From assembly GCA_028281065.1 (NCBI GenBank), contig JANQKN010000135.1, forward strand, positions 1 through 34,588: DNA of 34,588 nt. Direction: 5' to 3'. The translations under genes were made by a program, and so were the position numbers. The notes beneath the pieces are model-generated. The model ran no database searches. It worked only from the letters and a program-made list of their open reading frames with translations, and had not been told where the DNA came from. Positions 8,087 to 17,004 of this stretch are shown one piece after another (positions within the stretch are counted from its first letter, which is position 1; each line of letters begins with the position of its first letter). This DNA is from Flavobacteriaceae bacterium. GTDB lineage: Bacteria > Bacteroidota > Bacteroidia > Flavobacteriales > Flavobacteriaceae.

Positions 8087-8094
8087 CTAAAATA
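8087..8094 (-). promoter_or_regulatory. Weak promoter-like element before the 240-residue tonB
   Basis: The minus strand reads TATTTTAG, one mismatch from TAnnTTTG, with TTTT 20 bases upstream. The predicted leader is 17 bases, matching the 16-22 base leaders predicted at the better sites in this window. Confidence 0.35.
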
Positions 8095-8124
8095 TGTAAA
8101 AGGATTTGTTTTTTAAAATGAAAA

Positions 8125-8523
8125 TTAAGTTTTAAGACTAATTCTTTTTTTCATTATCAAAAACAGTAAAACAGCAAGTAAAATACCTACAATATCGGCT
8201 ACGACATCCCAAATATCCGCACTGCGAGTTTCAAAAAACCTTTCCTGTAAAGCCTCAATTATTATGCCATATAATAAAGCAAGGAAGGAAACCCAAAACA
8301 CCCTATACTTTGTAAGCCAGTTCTTTACCAAGGTTATTAAAAGCCATATAAGGGTAAGAATCAAAAAAACAAAGATATGCGCCCACTTATCCCCAAAACG
8401 AATGGCTACGCCAGGGATGTCCTTAGCAGGCAACAAAAAAAGTACGGTAATGGCTAGGGTATAGAGTAAGCCCGAATAAAAAAGGGGCCTAGGCCCCAAT
8501 AATTTCTTTATAAGCTTGATCAT
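8125..8523 (-). CDS. VanZ-family membrane protein
   Basis: Small membrane protein of 132 residues with about four hydrophobic segments and the VanZ-type features K-W-A-H-I-F-V-F near helix 2 and a C-terminal D[10 protein letters not shown] segment. Biochemical function is not established for most members; the family name comes from a teicoplanin-resistance gene and does not imply resistance here. I start it at the ATG at 8523 (M-I-K-L-I-K-K); a TTG at 8538 also exists. With the ATG start it overlaps the end of gcvH by 35 bases in another frame, an unusually long overlap, and the overlap contains the palindrome at 8484-8497. Its expression is probably coupled to gcvH translation. Confidence 0.85.
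   Translation of the reverse strand: MIKLIKKLLGPRPLFYSGLLYTLAITVLFLLPAKDIPGVAIRFGDKWAHIFVFLILTLIWLLITLVKNWLTKYRVFWVSFLALLYGIIIEALQERFFETRSADIWDVVADIVGILLAVLLFLIMKKRISLKT
8477..8497 (-). terminator. Terminator-like palindrome across the gcvH stop and early vanZ
   Basis: GGGGCCTAGGCCCC at 8484-8497 contains the gcvH TAG stop codon and, on the minus strand, is followed by six T. The stem would be five G:C pairs with a CTAG loop, so it is short. It lies inside the vanZ frame (codons about 9-13). It may act as a partial terminator; that is inference. Confidence 0.4.
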
Positions 8524-8869
8524 CCAAAAGTTCTTCAACTTCGTCTGGGTTCGAAATTTTTATCTTGATCATCCAGCCATCCCCGTAAGGATCTGAATTC
8601 ACTTTTTCAGGTTCCGATTCCAATTCTTCATTGAACTCGATAACCTCACCGGACAAAGGCATGAAAAGGTCGGAAACGGTCTTCACCGCTTCAACGGTTC
8701 CAAAAACCTCTTCCCTGTCCAAGGTTTCGTCCAATGATTCTACTTCTACATATACAATATCACCTAACTCGCTCTGAGCGAAATCGGTAATTCCAACAGT
8801 GGCTACATCACCATCCACTTTTATCCATTCGTGGTCCTTGGTGTATTTTAAATCTGAAGGTATGTTCAT
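8489..8869 (-). CDS. gcvH: Glycine cleavage system H protein
   Basis: Lipoyl carrier protein of the glycine cleavage complex in the cytoplasm; the lipoyl arm shuttles the aminomethyl group between the P, T and L proteins. It is full length (126 residues). The N-terminal Y-T-K-D-H-E-W-I motif and the lipoylation site G-T-V-E-A-V-K-T-V with K63 are intact, as is the late Y-G-D-G-W-M-I-K segment. It starts at the ATG at 8869, 29 bases after sprA, and none of the other gcv genes are near. This odd pairing with sprA is, to my recollection, a stable flavobacterial arrangement, and does not itself imply a role in motility. Confidence 0.98.
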   Translation of the reverse strand: MNIPSDLKYTKDHEWIKVDGDVATVGITDFAQSELGDIVYVEVESLDETLDREEVFGTVEAVKTVSDLFMPLSGEVIEFNEELESEPEKVNSDPYGDGWMIKIKISNPDEVEELLDDQAYKEIIGA

Positions 8870-8898
8870 GATAGTTTAAATTAAGCTTAGTGTGTTAT

Positions 8899-11800
8899 TT
8901 AGTTTCCAAAATTGTATCGAAGCGTTAATCCACTTCTAATGGTTGTTTGCGGGAATGCTGTAGATATAGCATACTCCGAGAATGTATGATCGTAATAGAA
9001 CAGTGCCGTTAGGTTCTTACTCAATGCATAATCTGCAGAGAACTGAAGCCCATAAATGGTTTGTCCTGCTGTTACTTGGTTATTGCTTATATCCAAGTAT
9101 CTAATAATGGTTTTGTTGTCCCTAACAGACATATCCAACTTAAAGTTAAGATCGCTGGTAATGATTTTCTTCTTTCCTCCAAAGTTGGTTCCAATCTTTA
9201 GGTCTTTAATTCGATATCCCAACCCTAGGATAAGCTCATTCCCAATAATCTCGGTAAGAAGGCTATTGGCAAAACTCAAGGACAAGGCTCTATCCTTACG
9301 GTACTCCGCCAAAATCTTAACAGAGTTCTGCATCTCGAAATCGATACGCACCAATGGAGAGAACTGCTCCGTTAGGTTTACGTTGTTTAGGAAAGTTTCA
9401 CTCTTAAAGTTCCCTGCCTGATCCAAGGCAGTTGGATCGTTTCTATCGTAATCCAAATTGGTCTGGAACTGGTTAATGGTATACGAAGACCTATATCCAT
9501 GTTGAATGGAGAATCGTTTAAAGTTCTTCTTAAACCATTTTATGTTCATTAACCCAGTATATTTCAAGTCCCAGTTAGGCAGTGGGAAATCCCTAAACAA
9601 TCCAGTCTTTTCCTTAGAGGCATCACTTCCCTTGTAAGCAGACAAGAATGAGGTTAACAATACATTCTGACTGGTAGGTCCAAAACCTACAGGGAATCCT
9701 GTTTCTTCATCTATGGCGTATTGATACACCCCAGGGTTTTCGGCAGCAAAGTTTCTTGCCAAACGATCGGCCACCGTAAATCGGTTGTTTCGGAAATCGT
9801 CGAAAGCAGCACTTCCGTTTTCATCGCTCCTACCAAATGCGGTTTTAATAAGCACTGTGGAGATATTAAAGTTACCGAAGGTATTGGGTGTTAAAGAACG
9901 GTATAGTCCATCTTCAACAATATAGTTTTCCGCATAATTCTCCGAATAGGCACGGTTACCGTTAATATCGATCTTAAGGTCCGGGATCAGCTCAATATTG
10001 GCTTGGTAATCCAACTGTCGGCTCTCTACTTCGGTGTATTGCTCGTTGAATTCTGGATACAGGGTAAGCCATCCTTTTCGGGCTGCTAAATCCCTAATCT
10101 CTGCTTGACTACCAAAAACAAATCCTGTGGTTGGTTTCAAAGAACCTGCAAATCCTATAGAAGGCAAGTATCCTGGCAAGAAAATACCATTGTTTTCCTG
10201 ATAGTTAATACCCACTTTCTTAACCATAGTTGCTAAACCAATAAGGGTATTGGCCGCTTGGGCACCTACACTTAGCGAACTGCTGGAAGAACCATCTTGT
10301 CCTCCTCCTCTGTTATTACCAGAGTTTCGTCCACCCTGACCAATTCGGTTAAGTTTATCCCTACCTGCCTGTTCTTTGCTGTCGGCACTGTTATTTCCAC
10401 CTTTTTCACCACCGCCTTTTTCACCGCCGCCACCGTTTCGACTTCCTCCACGGTCATTACCGCTTCCTCTTCCACTTCTTCCATCGCGGTTTCCTCTATT
10501 GCTTTTCTTAATCTTGGTAAGTCCAACGTAGCGATAGAAGCTTCTCATATCGAACGTAGAGTTTATTCTATGCGTACTTGCATTCTGGATGGAGTTCCCC
10601 AAATTGTAAACAATCGGTTCTCCATTGTCCTGCGGAATCACAACATTGCTGAACAAATCACTACCATCTTGCCACTGGTAATCCCCTTGATAGCTATAGG
10701 TAGCACGTATCCATTTCAGGAAAGGGAATTTCTGTGTAGGCAGATCGTAATTTATCTGGAGCGATTGGAAATGCTGATTGGGGTCTCCAATATCGAAGAA
10801 GCCATCCCAAATACCGACCGAATTGTCGGTGACATAATTAATACTTCCATCGGCTTGCTGTTCGGGATTAATGTAATTGGTTACGATTCGATTATTCGAT
10901 GCATTAAAGTTAAAACGTAACGATTTGGTTAAGTTGTAATTAACCGCATACTGCCAATCGAACAAGAAATTACGTTGGTATAACGTAGGGATTCCTATGT
11001 TACCCGGCAGTAAGTTCAACTCCCTGAATTTTTGCTCGTTATACTGTCGTACAATATTGGAACTTACCGAAATATTGGACGGTAATGGATTAAAGTTCAA
11101 ATCCTTTAAGAACTGCCAATACTTACTTCTGAAAATAGAATCGTTCTTCTTAAAAGGTTCTATGGATTTTTGCGGGAAGCTATAATCATAAGTTCCTCCC
11201 ACACGAACATTCTGATCCAAGGACTCTTCTATTTCGAAATCATTATGATCTACCTGATTATATGAATACGAGAACGTAAAGTTTTCTATATCGTAGGGCA
11301 TTGGTTTTTTATCTCCAGTCCTTTCTTTACGCACCCCAATAAAGTTGATACTTTGGCGCTTGGTGTAATCCACAGCCTGATCTTCGTATACTTCTTTAAG
11401 GTTTGAATCAGGTTCATTATCGATACGGGTATCCAATTCGATATCCTGTAATTCTGGATCGAACTTAGGGGTAATGAATTCTTCCCCAATTCCATAGTTG
11501 AATGGAAGATTGATTCCCCATTTCTTTGGCAACAATTGTCCTAAGTTAAAATTGGTCACTACATCATACAAACGGGTATCTTCCAAGCTACGTTGGTTAG
11601 GACCCTGATCTATAGAACCAAAACCGATGGTACTAATACTTCCCGTAGCACTTACATTGGCGAAGTCTGCGAAATTGGCATCTACGTTGGCTACAGCAGC
11701 CCATCCACCTTCATTATCGAGTTCGGAAAGTCGCAATTCGTTAAACCAGGCCTCCCCACAAATGTTGGTGTTGGACCCGTTTCGCAAACCGATCATGATC

Positions 11801-14800
11801 ACACGTACATTTCCAAAACTTGGGTTTCCTTTAATACCAAATCGGAATTTCTCGTCTGCATTAATAGTTCCACTGGTAGCATACTGAACCCCATCTGCAT
11901 CTGGAGGCAATAAACCTTCTTGACCGGAACTCACGGCAATACTCTTCAATTGCTGAAGGGCAGCCAATGGGAACTCCAGACGGTTTTCATCGGGCCAAAC
12001 AGTAGTGGCATCGGAATCGGTTGGATTCTCCAAATTAGGAGAAACCTTTAGGGGCATTTCAATTTCGTAGAAACTTGTATTAAGGTCGGTTCCCAAACGA
12101 ATGAATGCATACATTTCATCATCTGTTAATGGAACTCCTGATTCCTGATCGGCTTCGGCGTGAACAAACATCTCCAAGTTCTTGTACTGGCGCATGTCCA
12201 CGTTAAAGTTTTTATACACCGCACGGGCATCGCCAGGTTCCAATTCGCAAACACGCAATGCCAAGGATTGCTCATCCTGACGGATTATATTGTTATTCTG
12301 GTTCAATTCCTCACGGAATACCCCAGGTGGAATAACATAGTTACTGTTCTGGATCACCCCTACAGCTTCGTTCTCGAAGGTAGTGGCATCATTTTCGTTA
12401 GGCTCCAAATTATTGGCAACATCCAAGGAACCAGCATACCTTCTATAGTCTCCACGGAACAGTTCCAGTGTACCTAAACGAAGTACGGTAGGCTGCTCGA
12501 ACTCGGAAACGAACATACGCATGAAACGGATGGATCGGAAATCGGAAATACCCCCAATAGCTTCGGTAGGCTCGTTAAGGGGGATTCTAAACTGAATCCA
12601 ACGAACTGGGATTTCTTGATTGGTCTGTGTGGTTATCTGAATCTCCTTAACATCGGTTACATACTGACTGTTGTCGGTATTCATTCCAGGAACAATGTCT
12701 ACTTCATATTGGAAGTAACTATCTACCGTGTTCATGGTATTGTCACGGTTTACATCTTCCACATCGGGTTGTGCGGTACTTCCACGATCGGTATTACTCA
12801 CTGTTTCTGGTGAGTTCCCTTCGGTTCCATTGTAACGACGGTAACGTTGCAAGATGGTACCATCTGCCTGAAGGAAATATTGGTAGTTATCACGAGCAGG
12901 GTCATCAGCTCCAAATCGAGAAACAATAGAGGTTTCGGGTTGAACAGGGTTACCATTAATATCCAATACGGAAGTTTCTTCGGCATCCGACTTACCATCA
13001 AAACCAACATCCTGATTGATACGCTCCTGCCCTTGCGTACTAAAGGTGTATACCAACGATTGGTTAAGTGGTATTTTAGCTAAATTGGTAGGTATAATAT
13101 TACTATTACCTCCATCTACCGGCAATCCATTTTCGTATTGTTTACGACCATCTTTTAGGATATCCTCGGAAATATTACCCATGTTGAAGGTAAGTTTCCC
13201 TCCCTGATTGGTCGAGTTTTCTTCATAAATAAAAGGATCCATTAACCAGAACTGAATGTACTCCACATTGGAACGCTCAAAATCGGTAGTAGTTAATTGA
13301 CGCATGATTCCCCCAAAATTATTTTCTGGATTTTGAAGGGCATTAACATCTGCACCCAAATCAGTTTCAGTAGATCTAAAGTTATACGGTCCCCTTTCGT
13401 TAGGATAATATGCTAAGTCTAAAGTAAATAAAGCCTGGGTTTGTCCTTGTACAATATCTTGATCGGGAAAGATCTCATCCCTAAACACCCTACGGGTAAA
13501 TGGTGAGGAAAGGTCTTCGTCCGAAATTCCATCAGGTCGCTGCGAACTATAGAAAACGGGATCGATCGTATACCAGTTCAACAAAGCACGACGGTCGTTG
13601 GAACCAATGTCATCTGTTGGTGTTGGTGGCTCGGGTAATGTTTGCCCAATGCGCCCGAATCCTTCAGGAACACTAGAAAGAGCCCATGTAAGTGGCGCAC
13701 TTACATCGATCGCCGTTTGCGCAGCTTCAAAATCATCTACATAGGAAGTGGTTTTTCCATCGAAATCGGAAACCTTAGGTGCACCAGGCAGCAAATAAGC
13801 CCCTTCGGCCCTAATAGCCACATTAGAAGGCACATCGGTATCTATATTGGGCAGTTTGTTAACCAATCGGGTTAAGAAGGGAACTTCGGTTGAGTACTGA
13901 AGGTTAAGCCCAATCATGGTATTATTAATAGGCTCTGTATTGAACGCAGACTTTTGGGTAAGCGGCCGTTCATTCAAATTCAGGAACGTACCTCCCAACT
14001 GGAATCTATCGTTGAATCTATGTTGAACATCAAACCCAGTAAACCTTCGGGTTTGCTGTCCAAACAACGTATTATTTTCTGTTGTAATGTTAATGGGGGT
14101 ATTCGAATTTTGAAGCGCTGGGTCCAAAATCTGAACGCGTCCCAACTGATAATTTACGGTATAATCCACCCCTTCTACCAAAGTACGTCCTCCGGCAGTT
14201 ACGGTAACGGATCCTGGTGGAATGTTGAAGGCTCCAATAGGAATCCCATCCGATCCTGTGGATTTATAGGTACCCCTTAACTGAAATTTGTTCTTATCGC
14301 TATCTTCCTGTTCTGCCTGAACCTTTGTAGAGCGGTACATGGATCTAAATACATACTTGTTCTGGTTGGCATTATAACTGGAAGGAATATCGTAATTCTG
14401 TCCTCCTCCTGGGGGGTCCAATCTATCAAAGAGGTATTCCCCAAAAGGCTCCACACTGGTAAAGATGATTCGCCCGTTTTGTTGGTCTACCGTAATCCCG
14501 GGATAAAAATCGAAAAAACCATCCCCGCCTTCTTGCGGATCGTTGTTAAAATTCAATCGATCCATATTGAATAAGCGCAATAGCACTTCGTCCGCCAACA
14601 CCTCATCTGGGATATCGTCTTGTAAAGGTTCCGCTGGGAACTCAGGTGTACCTGGTGCAGGGGTAATATAGTTTAAAGGGGAAGGATCGGTATATAATAT
14701 GTTTAAACGGAAATCTTCTTGCTCCAATTGGAAAGCTCCAATAGGGTAGATGTTTTTCATCATAAGATCCCAAATGGGTTCATTTACGATGGTAATGTTA

Positions 14801-16341
14801 CTCTTCAGTAATTTAACTACTAGGTTTTGAGGAATTCCAGCTGGGATGTTAGGGTCTGGATTTGGATCTGGATTGATTCCTCCACCGATACCCCCGGTAG
14901 CGTCTACTCCATCTGTAGAAAATTCCCCTACTTGGAACACCCTTCCGTTTACCGTAAATTGGAAAGAAACCCCCAATACTTCATCATTGTTCAATCGTTG
15001 GTTCAGGGAGATGTATCCCAATTGTGAGTTTAACTGGTATTCGCTAGGTTGAAGTCTTCGTGCGTTTTCTAAAGTAACATAATCGATCCCATCAGACACA
15101 GGCACGCCACTAAACGCATTAGGAACAGTGGCAACATCACGAATGGCAGGGGTAAGAATACTTTGTTCGGAAGCATTATCGATTCCAAACGGATTGAAAT
15201 CGTTGTTTCCATTATCTGGGAATGCATTTCGGGAAGCATTAATAAAGCCTCCTGGAATATTACTTAGACCAATATTAGACACGTCGGATTCTCCAAGGTC
15301 CTGCAGGGCTACAATATTCCGTACATCATTGGTCGTGTTGTTTCTGTTGGTGATCCAAACCTCGATACGGGTTACTTGCACGTTGGAATTAATAAACGGA
15401 TACTGTTGTAACACACGATCGTAATTATCCCTAAAATAGTGCGATAAGAAGAAGTGACGGTTTTCGTCATAATCCAAAGCAAATAACTCAAACTCGGTTA
15501 CGGTAGCGCCTCCTTCGGCTACTACGGAGCGGGTTTCGGATCGTTGCTCGGAGAAAACACCCGTAATGGTTGTTTTTCCAAACTGAAGTTCGGCCTTAAC
15601 CCCAAAAAGACTCTGCGCCCCTTGTATCAAGGAACTGTTTAAGGGCATACTTACGTTACCTACTTCTATTTTCTGAATGATATCGTCTTCGGTTGGGGTG
15701 TATTCCAACTTGATGATGTTCTGAAAATCGAAAGTGGACTGCGTATCGTAATTCGCGGTTACTTGAAGTCGCTCCCCTACCTTACCCAAAAGGCTTAAGC
15801 TGATCCTTTGGTCAAAATCGAACGAAAGGTTACTTCGGTTCCTGGGCGAGAAGGCTGGGTTGTCCTGTTTGGTATACAGGATTCCCAAATCCATTTCTAC
15901 GGTACCTTGTGGAATTACTTCTATGGTATTACCCCCGAATACGCTTTCGAAAAAGTCGGAATTCACATAAAAGGTGGGCAATAGGTTTTTCTGTGCTTCT
16001 TCAGAACCATCCTTACGTCCATCGGCAGCATCGATCTTTTCCTTGAAATAAGCTTTCATCTGTTCCTTCATGACCAACTCCTGATATTCTTCTGGAGTTA
16101 GGATCACGGGATACGAAATATCGATATCCCCCAACGTACGCGTTAGTATGTAACGCTCGGTAATGGGATCGTACGTGTAAAGGTTTTGAATGCTAGACGG
16201 ATCTGGAAGGTCTAAGCGGCCCATGGTAGAGCCCGTAGCTGTAGAATCTTGGGAGAATAATTGATTCGTAGTTAGAAGCAACATCCCCAAAATAAATATT
16301 TTCGCTAAACTGTATCTCGAATCGTAATTTTTTGTACTCAA
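8899..16341 (-). CDS. sprA: SprA, giant outer-membrane translocon of the type IX secretion system
   Basis: A 2480-residue exported protein, close to the roughly 2400 residues known for Flavobacterium johnsoniae SprA. SprA forms a very large single-chain beta-barrel through which proteins with type IX sorting tails cross the outer membrane, and is needed for gliding. Signal peptide: residues 1-31, ending L-F-S-Q|D. The body shows long stretches of alternating strands and the closing strand R-S-G-L-T-L-R-Y-N-F-G-N, aromatic near the C-terminus as in barrels. The start codon is TTG at 16341, three bases after the ruvA stop. Two low-complexity parts stand out: N-P-D-P-N-P-D-P near residue 490, and a Gly/Asn/Arg/Ser-rich segment at about 1938-2026. 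The reading frame is intact throughout. Confidence 0.97.
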   Translation of the reverse strand: MSTKNYDSRYSLAKIFILGMLLLTTNQLFSQDSTATGSTMGRLDLPDPSSIQNLYTYDPITERYILTRTLGDIDISYPVILTPEEYQELVMKEQMKAYFKEKIDAADGRKDGSEEAQKNLLPTFYVNSDFFESVFGGNTIEVIPQGTVEMDLGILYTKQDNPAFSPRNRSNLSFDFDQRISLSLLGKVGERLQVTANYDTQSTFDFQNIIKLEYTPTEDDIIQKIEVGNVSMPLNSSLIQGAQSLFGVKAELQFGKTTITGVFSEQRSETRSVVAEGGATVTEFELFALDYDENRHFFLSHYFRDNYDRVLQQYPFINSNVQVTRIEVWITNRNNTTNDVRNIVALQDLGESDVSNIGLSNIPGGFINASRNAFPDNGNNDFNPFGIDNASEQSILTPAIRDVATVPNAFSGVPVSDGIDYVTLENARRLQPSEYQLNSQLGYISLNQRLNNDEVLGVSFQFTVNGRVFQVGEFSTDGVDATGGIGGGINPDPNPDPNIPAGIPQNLVVKLLKSNITIVNEPIWDLMMKNIYPIGAFQLEQEDFRLNILYTDPSPLNYITPAPGTPEFPAEPLQDDIPDEVLADEVLLRLFNMDRLNFNNDPQEGGDGFFDFYPGITVDQQNGRIIFTSVEPFGEYLFDRLDPPGGGQNYDIPSSYNANQNKYVFRSMYRSTKVQAEQEDSDKNKFQLRGTYKSTGSDGIPIGAFNIPPGSVTVTAGGRTLVEGVDYTVNYQLGRVQILDPALQNSNTPINITTENNTLFGQQTRRFTGFDVQHRFNDRFQLGGTFLNLNERPLTQKSAFNTEPINNTMIGLNLQYSTEVPFLTRLVNKLPNIDTDVPSNVAIRAEGAYLLPGAPKVSDFDGKTTSYVDDFEAAQTAIDVSAPLTWALSSVPEGFGRIGQTLPEPPTPTDDIGSNDRRALLNWYTIDPVFYSSQRPDGISDEDLSSPFTRRVFRDEIFPDQDIVQGQTQALFTLDLAYYPNERGPYNFRSTETDLGADVNALQNPENNFGGIMRQLTTTDFERSNVEYIQFWLMDPFIYEENSTNQGGKLTFNMGNISEDILKDGRKQYENGLPVDGGNSNIIPTNLAKIPLNQSLVYTFSTQGQERINQDVGFDGKSDAEETSVLDINGNPVQPETSIVSRFGADDPARDNYQYFLQADGTILQRYRRYNGTEGNSPETVSNTDRGSTAQPDVEDVNRDNTMNTVDSYFQYEVDIVPGMNTDNSQYVTDVKEIQITTQTNQEIPVRWIQFRIPLNEPTEAIGGISDFRSIRFMRMFVSEFEQPTVLRLGTLELFRGDYRRYAGSLDVANNLEPNENDATTFENEAVGVIQNSNYVIPPGVFREELNQNNNIIRQDEQSLALRVCELEPGDARAVYKNFNVDMRQYKNLEMFVHAEADQESGVPLTDDEMYAFIRLGTDLNTSFYEIEMPLKVSPNLENPTDSDATTVWPDENRLEFPLAALQQLKSIAVSSGQEGLLPPDADGVQYATSGTINADEKFRFGIKGNPSFGNVRVIMIGLRNGSNTNICGEAWFNELRLSELDNEGGWAAVANVDANFADFANVSATGSISTIGFGSIDQGPNQRSLEDTRLYDVVTNFNLGQLLPKKWGINLPFNYGIGEEFITPKFDPELQDIELDTRIDNEPDSNLKEVYEDQAVDYTKRQSINFIGVRKERTGDKKPMPYDIENFTFSYSYNQVDHNDFEIEESLDQNVRVGGTYDYSFPQKSIEPFKKNDSIFRSKYWQFLKDLNFNPLPSNISVSSNIVRQYNEQKFRELNLLPGNIGIPTLYQRNFLFDWQYAVNYNLTKSLRFNFNASNNRIVTNYINPEQQADGSINYVTDNSVGIWDGFFDIGDPNQHFQSLQINYDLPTQKFPFLKWIRATYSYQGDYQWQDGSDLFSNVVIPQDNGEPIVYNLGNSIQNASTHRINSTFDMRSFYRYVGLTKIKKSNRGNRDGRSGRGSGNDRGGSRNGGGGEKGGGEKGGNNSADSKEQAGRDKLNRIGQGGRNSGNNRGGGQDGSSSSSLSVGAQAANTLIGLATMVKKVGINYQENNGIFLPGYLPSIGFAGSLKPTTGFVFGSQAEIRDLAARKGWLTLYPEFNEQYTEVESRQLDYQANIELIPDLKIDINGNRAYSENYAENYIVEDGLYRSLTPNTFGNFNISTVLIKTAFGRSDENGSAAFDDFRNNRFTVADRLARNFAAENPGVYQYAIDEETGFPVGFGPTSQNVLLTSFLSAYKGSDASKEKTGLFRDFPLPNWDLKYTGLMNIKWFKKNFKRFSIQHGYRSSYTINQFQTNLDYDRNDPTALDQAGNFKSETFLNNVNLTEQFSPLVRIDFEMQNSVKILAEYRKDRALSLSFANSLLTEIIGNELILGLGYRIKDLKIGTNFGGKKKIITSDLNFKLDMSVRDNKTIIRYLDISNNQVTAGQTIYGLQFSADYALSKNLTALFYYDHTFSEYAISTAFPQTTIRSGLTLRYNFGN

Positions 16342-16344
16342 TTC

Positions 16345-16926
16345 CTACAAATTTTTTAACGCTTGTTTAATGATCGTTTCCACCGATGCATTTGGATCTT
16401 CTTTAATGACCAAATCACAAGCTTTCTCGGCTTGTTTCCGTGCAAAACCTAAGGTCTCCAAAGCAGATAACGCTTCATTCTTATTCGTATTGCTCGAAAC
16501 GGCAGAAACATCTTCTAAGCCATATACTTTTAAAATCTTATCCTTTATGTCAAGGACTACCCGTTGTGCTGTTTTGGCTCCAATCCCTTTAATGGATTGA
16601 ATGGTTGCCACATCACCACTCGCAATTGCTTCTTTCACCTGTTCGGGGCTTAGCGATGAAAGCATGGTACGTGCTGTGCTGGCCCCAACTCCAGAAACAG
16701 AAATCAACAATCTAAAAATTTCACGTTCTACTTGGCTCGAAAAGCCATACAAAGTATGGGAATCTTCGCGAACAAGCAAATGCGAGAACAACTTCACATT
16801 CTCCGAATTGGGGAGCTGAGAATATGTGTGTAACGATATGTTCAAAAAATAACCCACACCATTGCAATCTATAACAACACTGGTAGGGTTTTTTTCAACA
16901 AGTCTTCCCTGTAAATGGGTAATCAT
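16345..16926 (-). CDS. ruvA: Holliday junction branch migration protein RuvA
   Basis: RuvA binds four-way DNA junctions and loads the RuvB motor for branch migration in recombinational repair. Full length (193 residues): an OB-fold N-terminal domain (about 1-62), then two helix-hairpin-helix motifs (I-S-V-S-G-V-G-A-S-T-A and I-K-G-I-G-A-K-T-A-Q-R), then a short C-terminal helical domain that contacts RuvB. ATG start at 16926. It is the first gene of a run with sprA (three-base gap) and gcvH, and has a good promoter element 23-30 bases upstream of its start. ruvB lies separately at 25544-26566. Confidence 0.98.
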   Translation of the reverse strand: MITHLQGRLVEKNPTSVVIDCNGVGYFLNISLHTYSQLPNSENVKLFSHLLVREDSHTLYGFSSQVEREIFRLLISVSGVGASTARTMLSSLSPEQVKEAIASGDVATIQSIKGIGAKTAQRVVLDIKDKILKVYGLEDVSAVSSNTNKNEALSALETLGFARKQAEKACDLVIKEDPNASVETIIKQALKNL

Positions 16927-16948
16927 TCGTTAACATAAGTTAATTGCC

Positions 16949-16956
16949 CAAATATA
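16949..16956 (-). promoter_or_regulatory. Putative promoter -7 element for ruvA-sprA-gcvH
   Basis: The minus strand reads TATATTTG, a perfect TAnnTTTG. The predicted transcript start is near 16944, giving an 18-base leader before ruvA. I see no clear -33 TTTG at 19-21 bases, so the call is moderate. If real, it would also drive sprA. Confidence 0.45.
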
Positions 16957-17004
16957 GTATAATTATTTGCAAGTGCTTGCATCGTAAATATGAAAATAAA
17001 ACGG

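Noticed and set aside
8125-8523. Glycopeptide resistance determinant (VanZ)
   Set aside because: VanZ-family proteins are widespread in Bacteroidota; there are no other van genes nearby.
10272-10920. Open frames of 84 codons (minus) and 207 codons (plus) inside sprA
   Set aside because: Low-complexity, Val/Glu- or Ser/Thr-rich translations produced by the Gly/Asn/Arg-rich repeat of SprA read in other frames.
16967-16982. TTGCAAGTGCTTGCAT palindrome upstream of ruvA as an operator or terminator
   Set aside because: Short six-base arms with a two-base loop and no T run; it may be chance in A+T-rich DNA.
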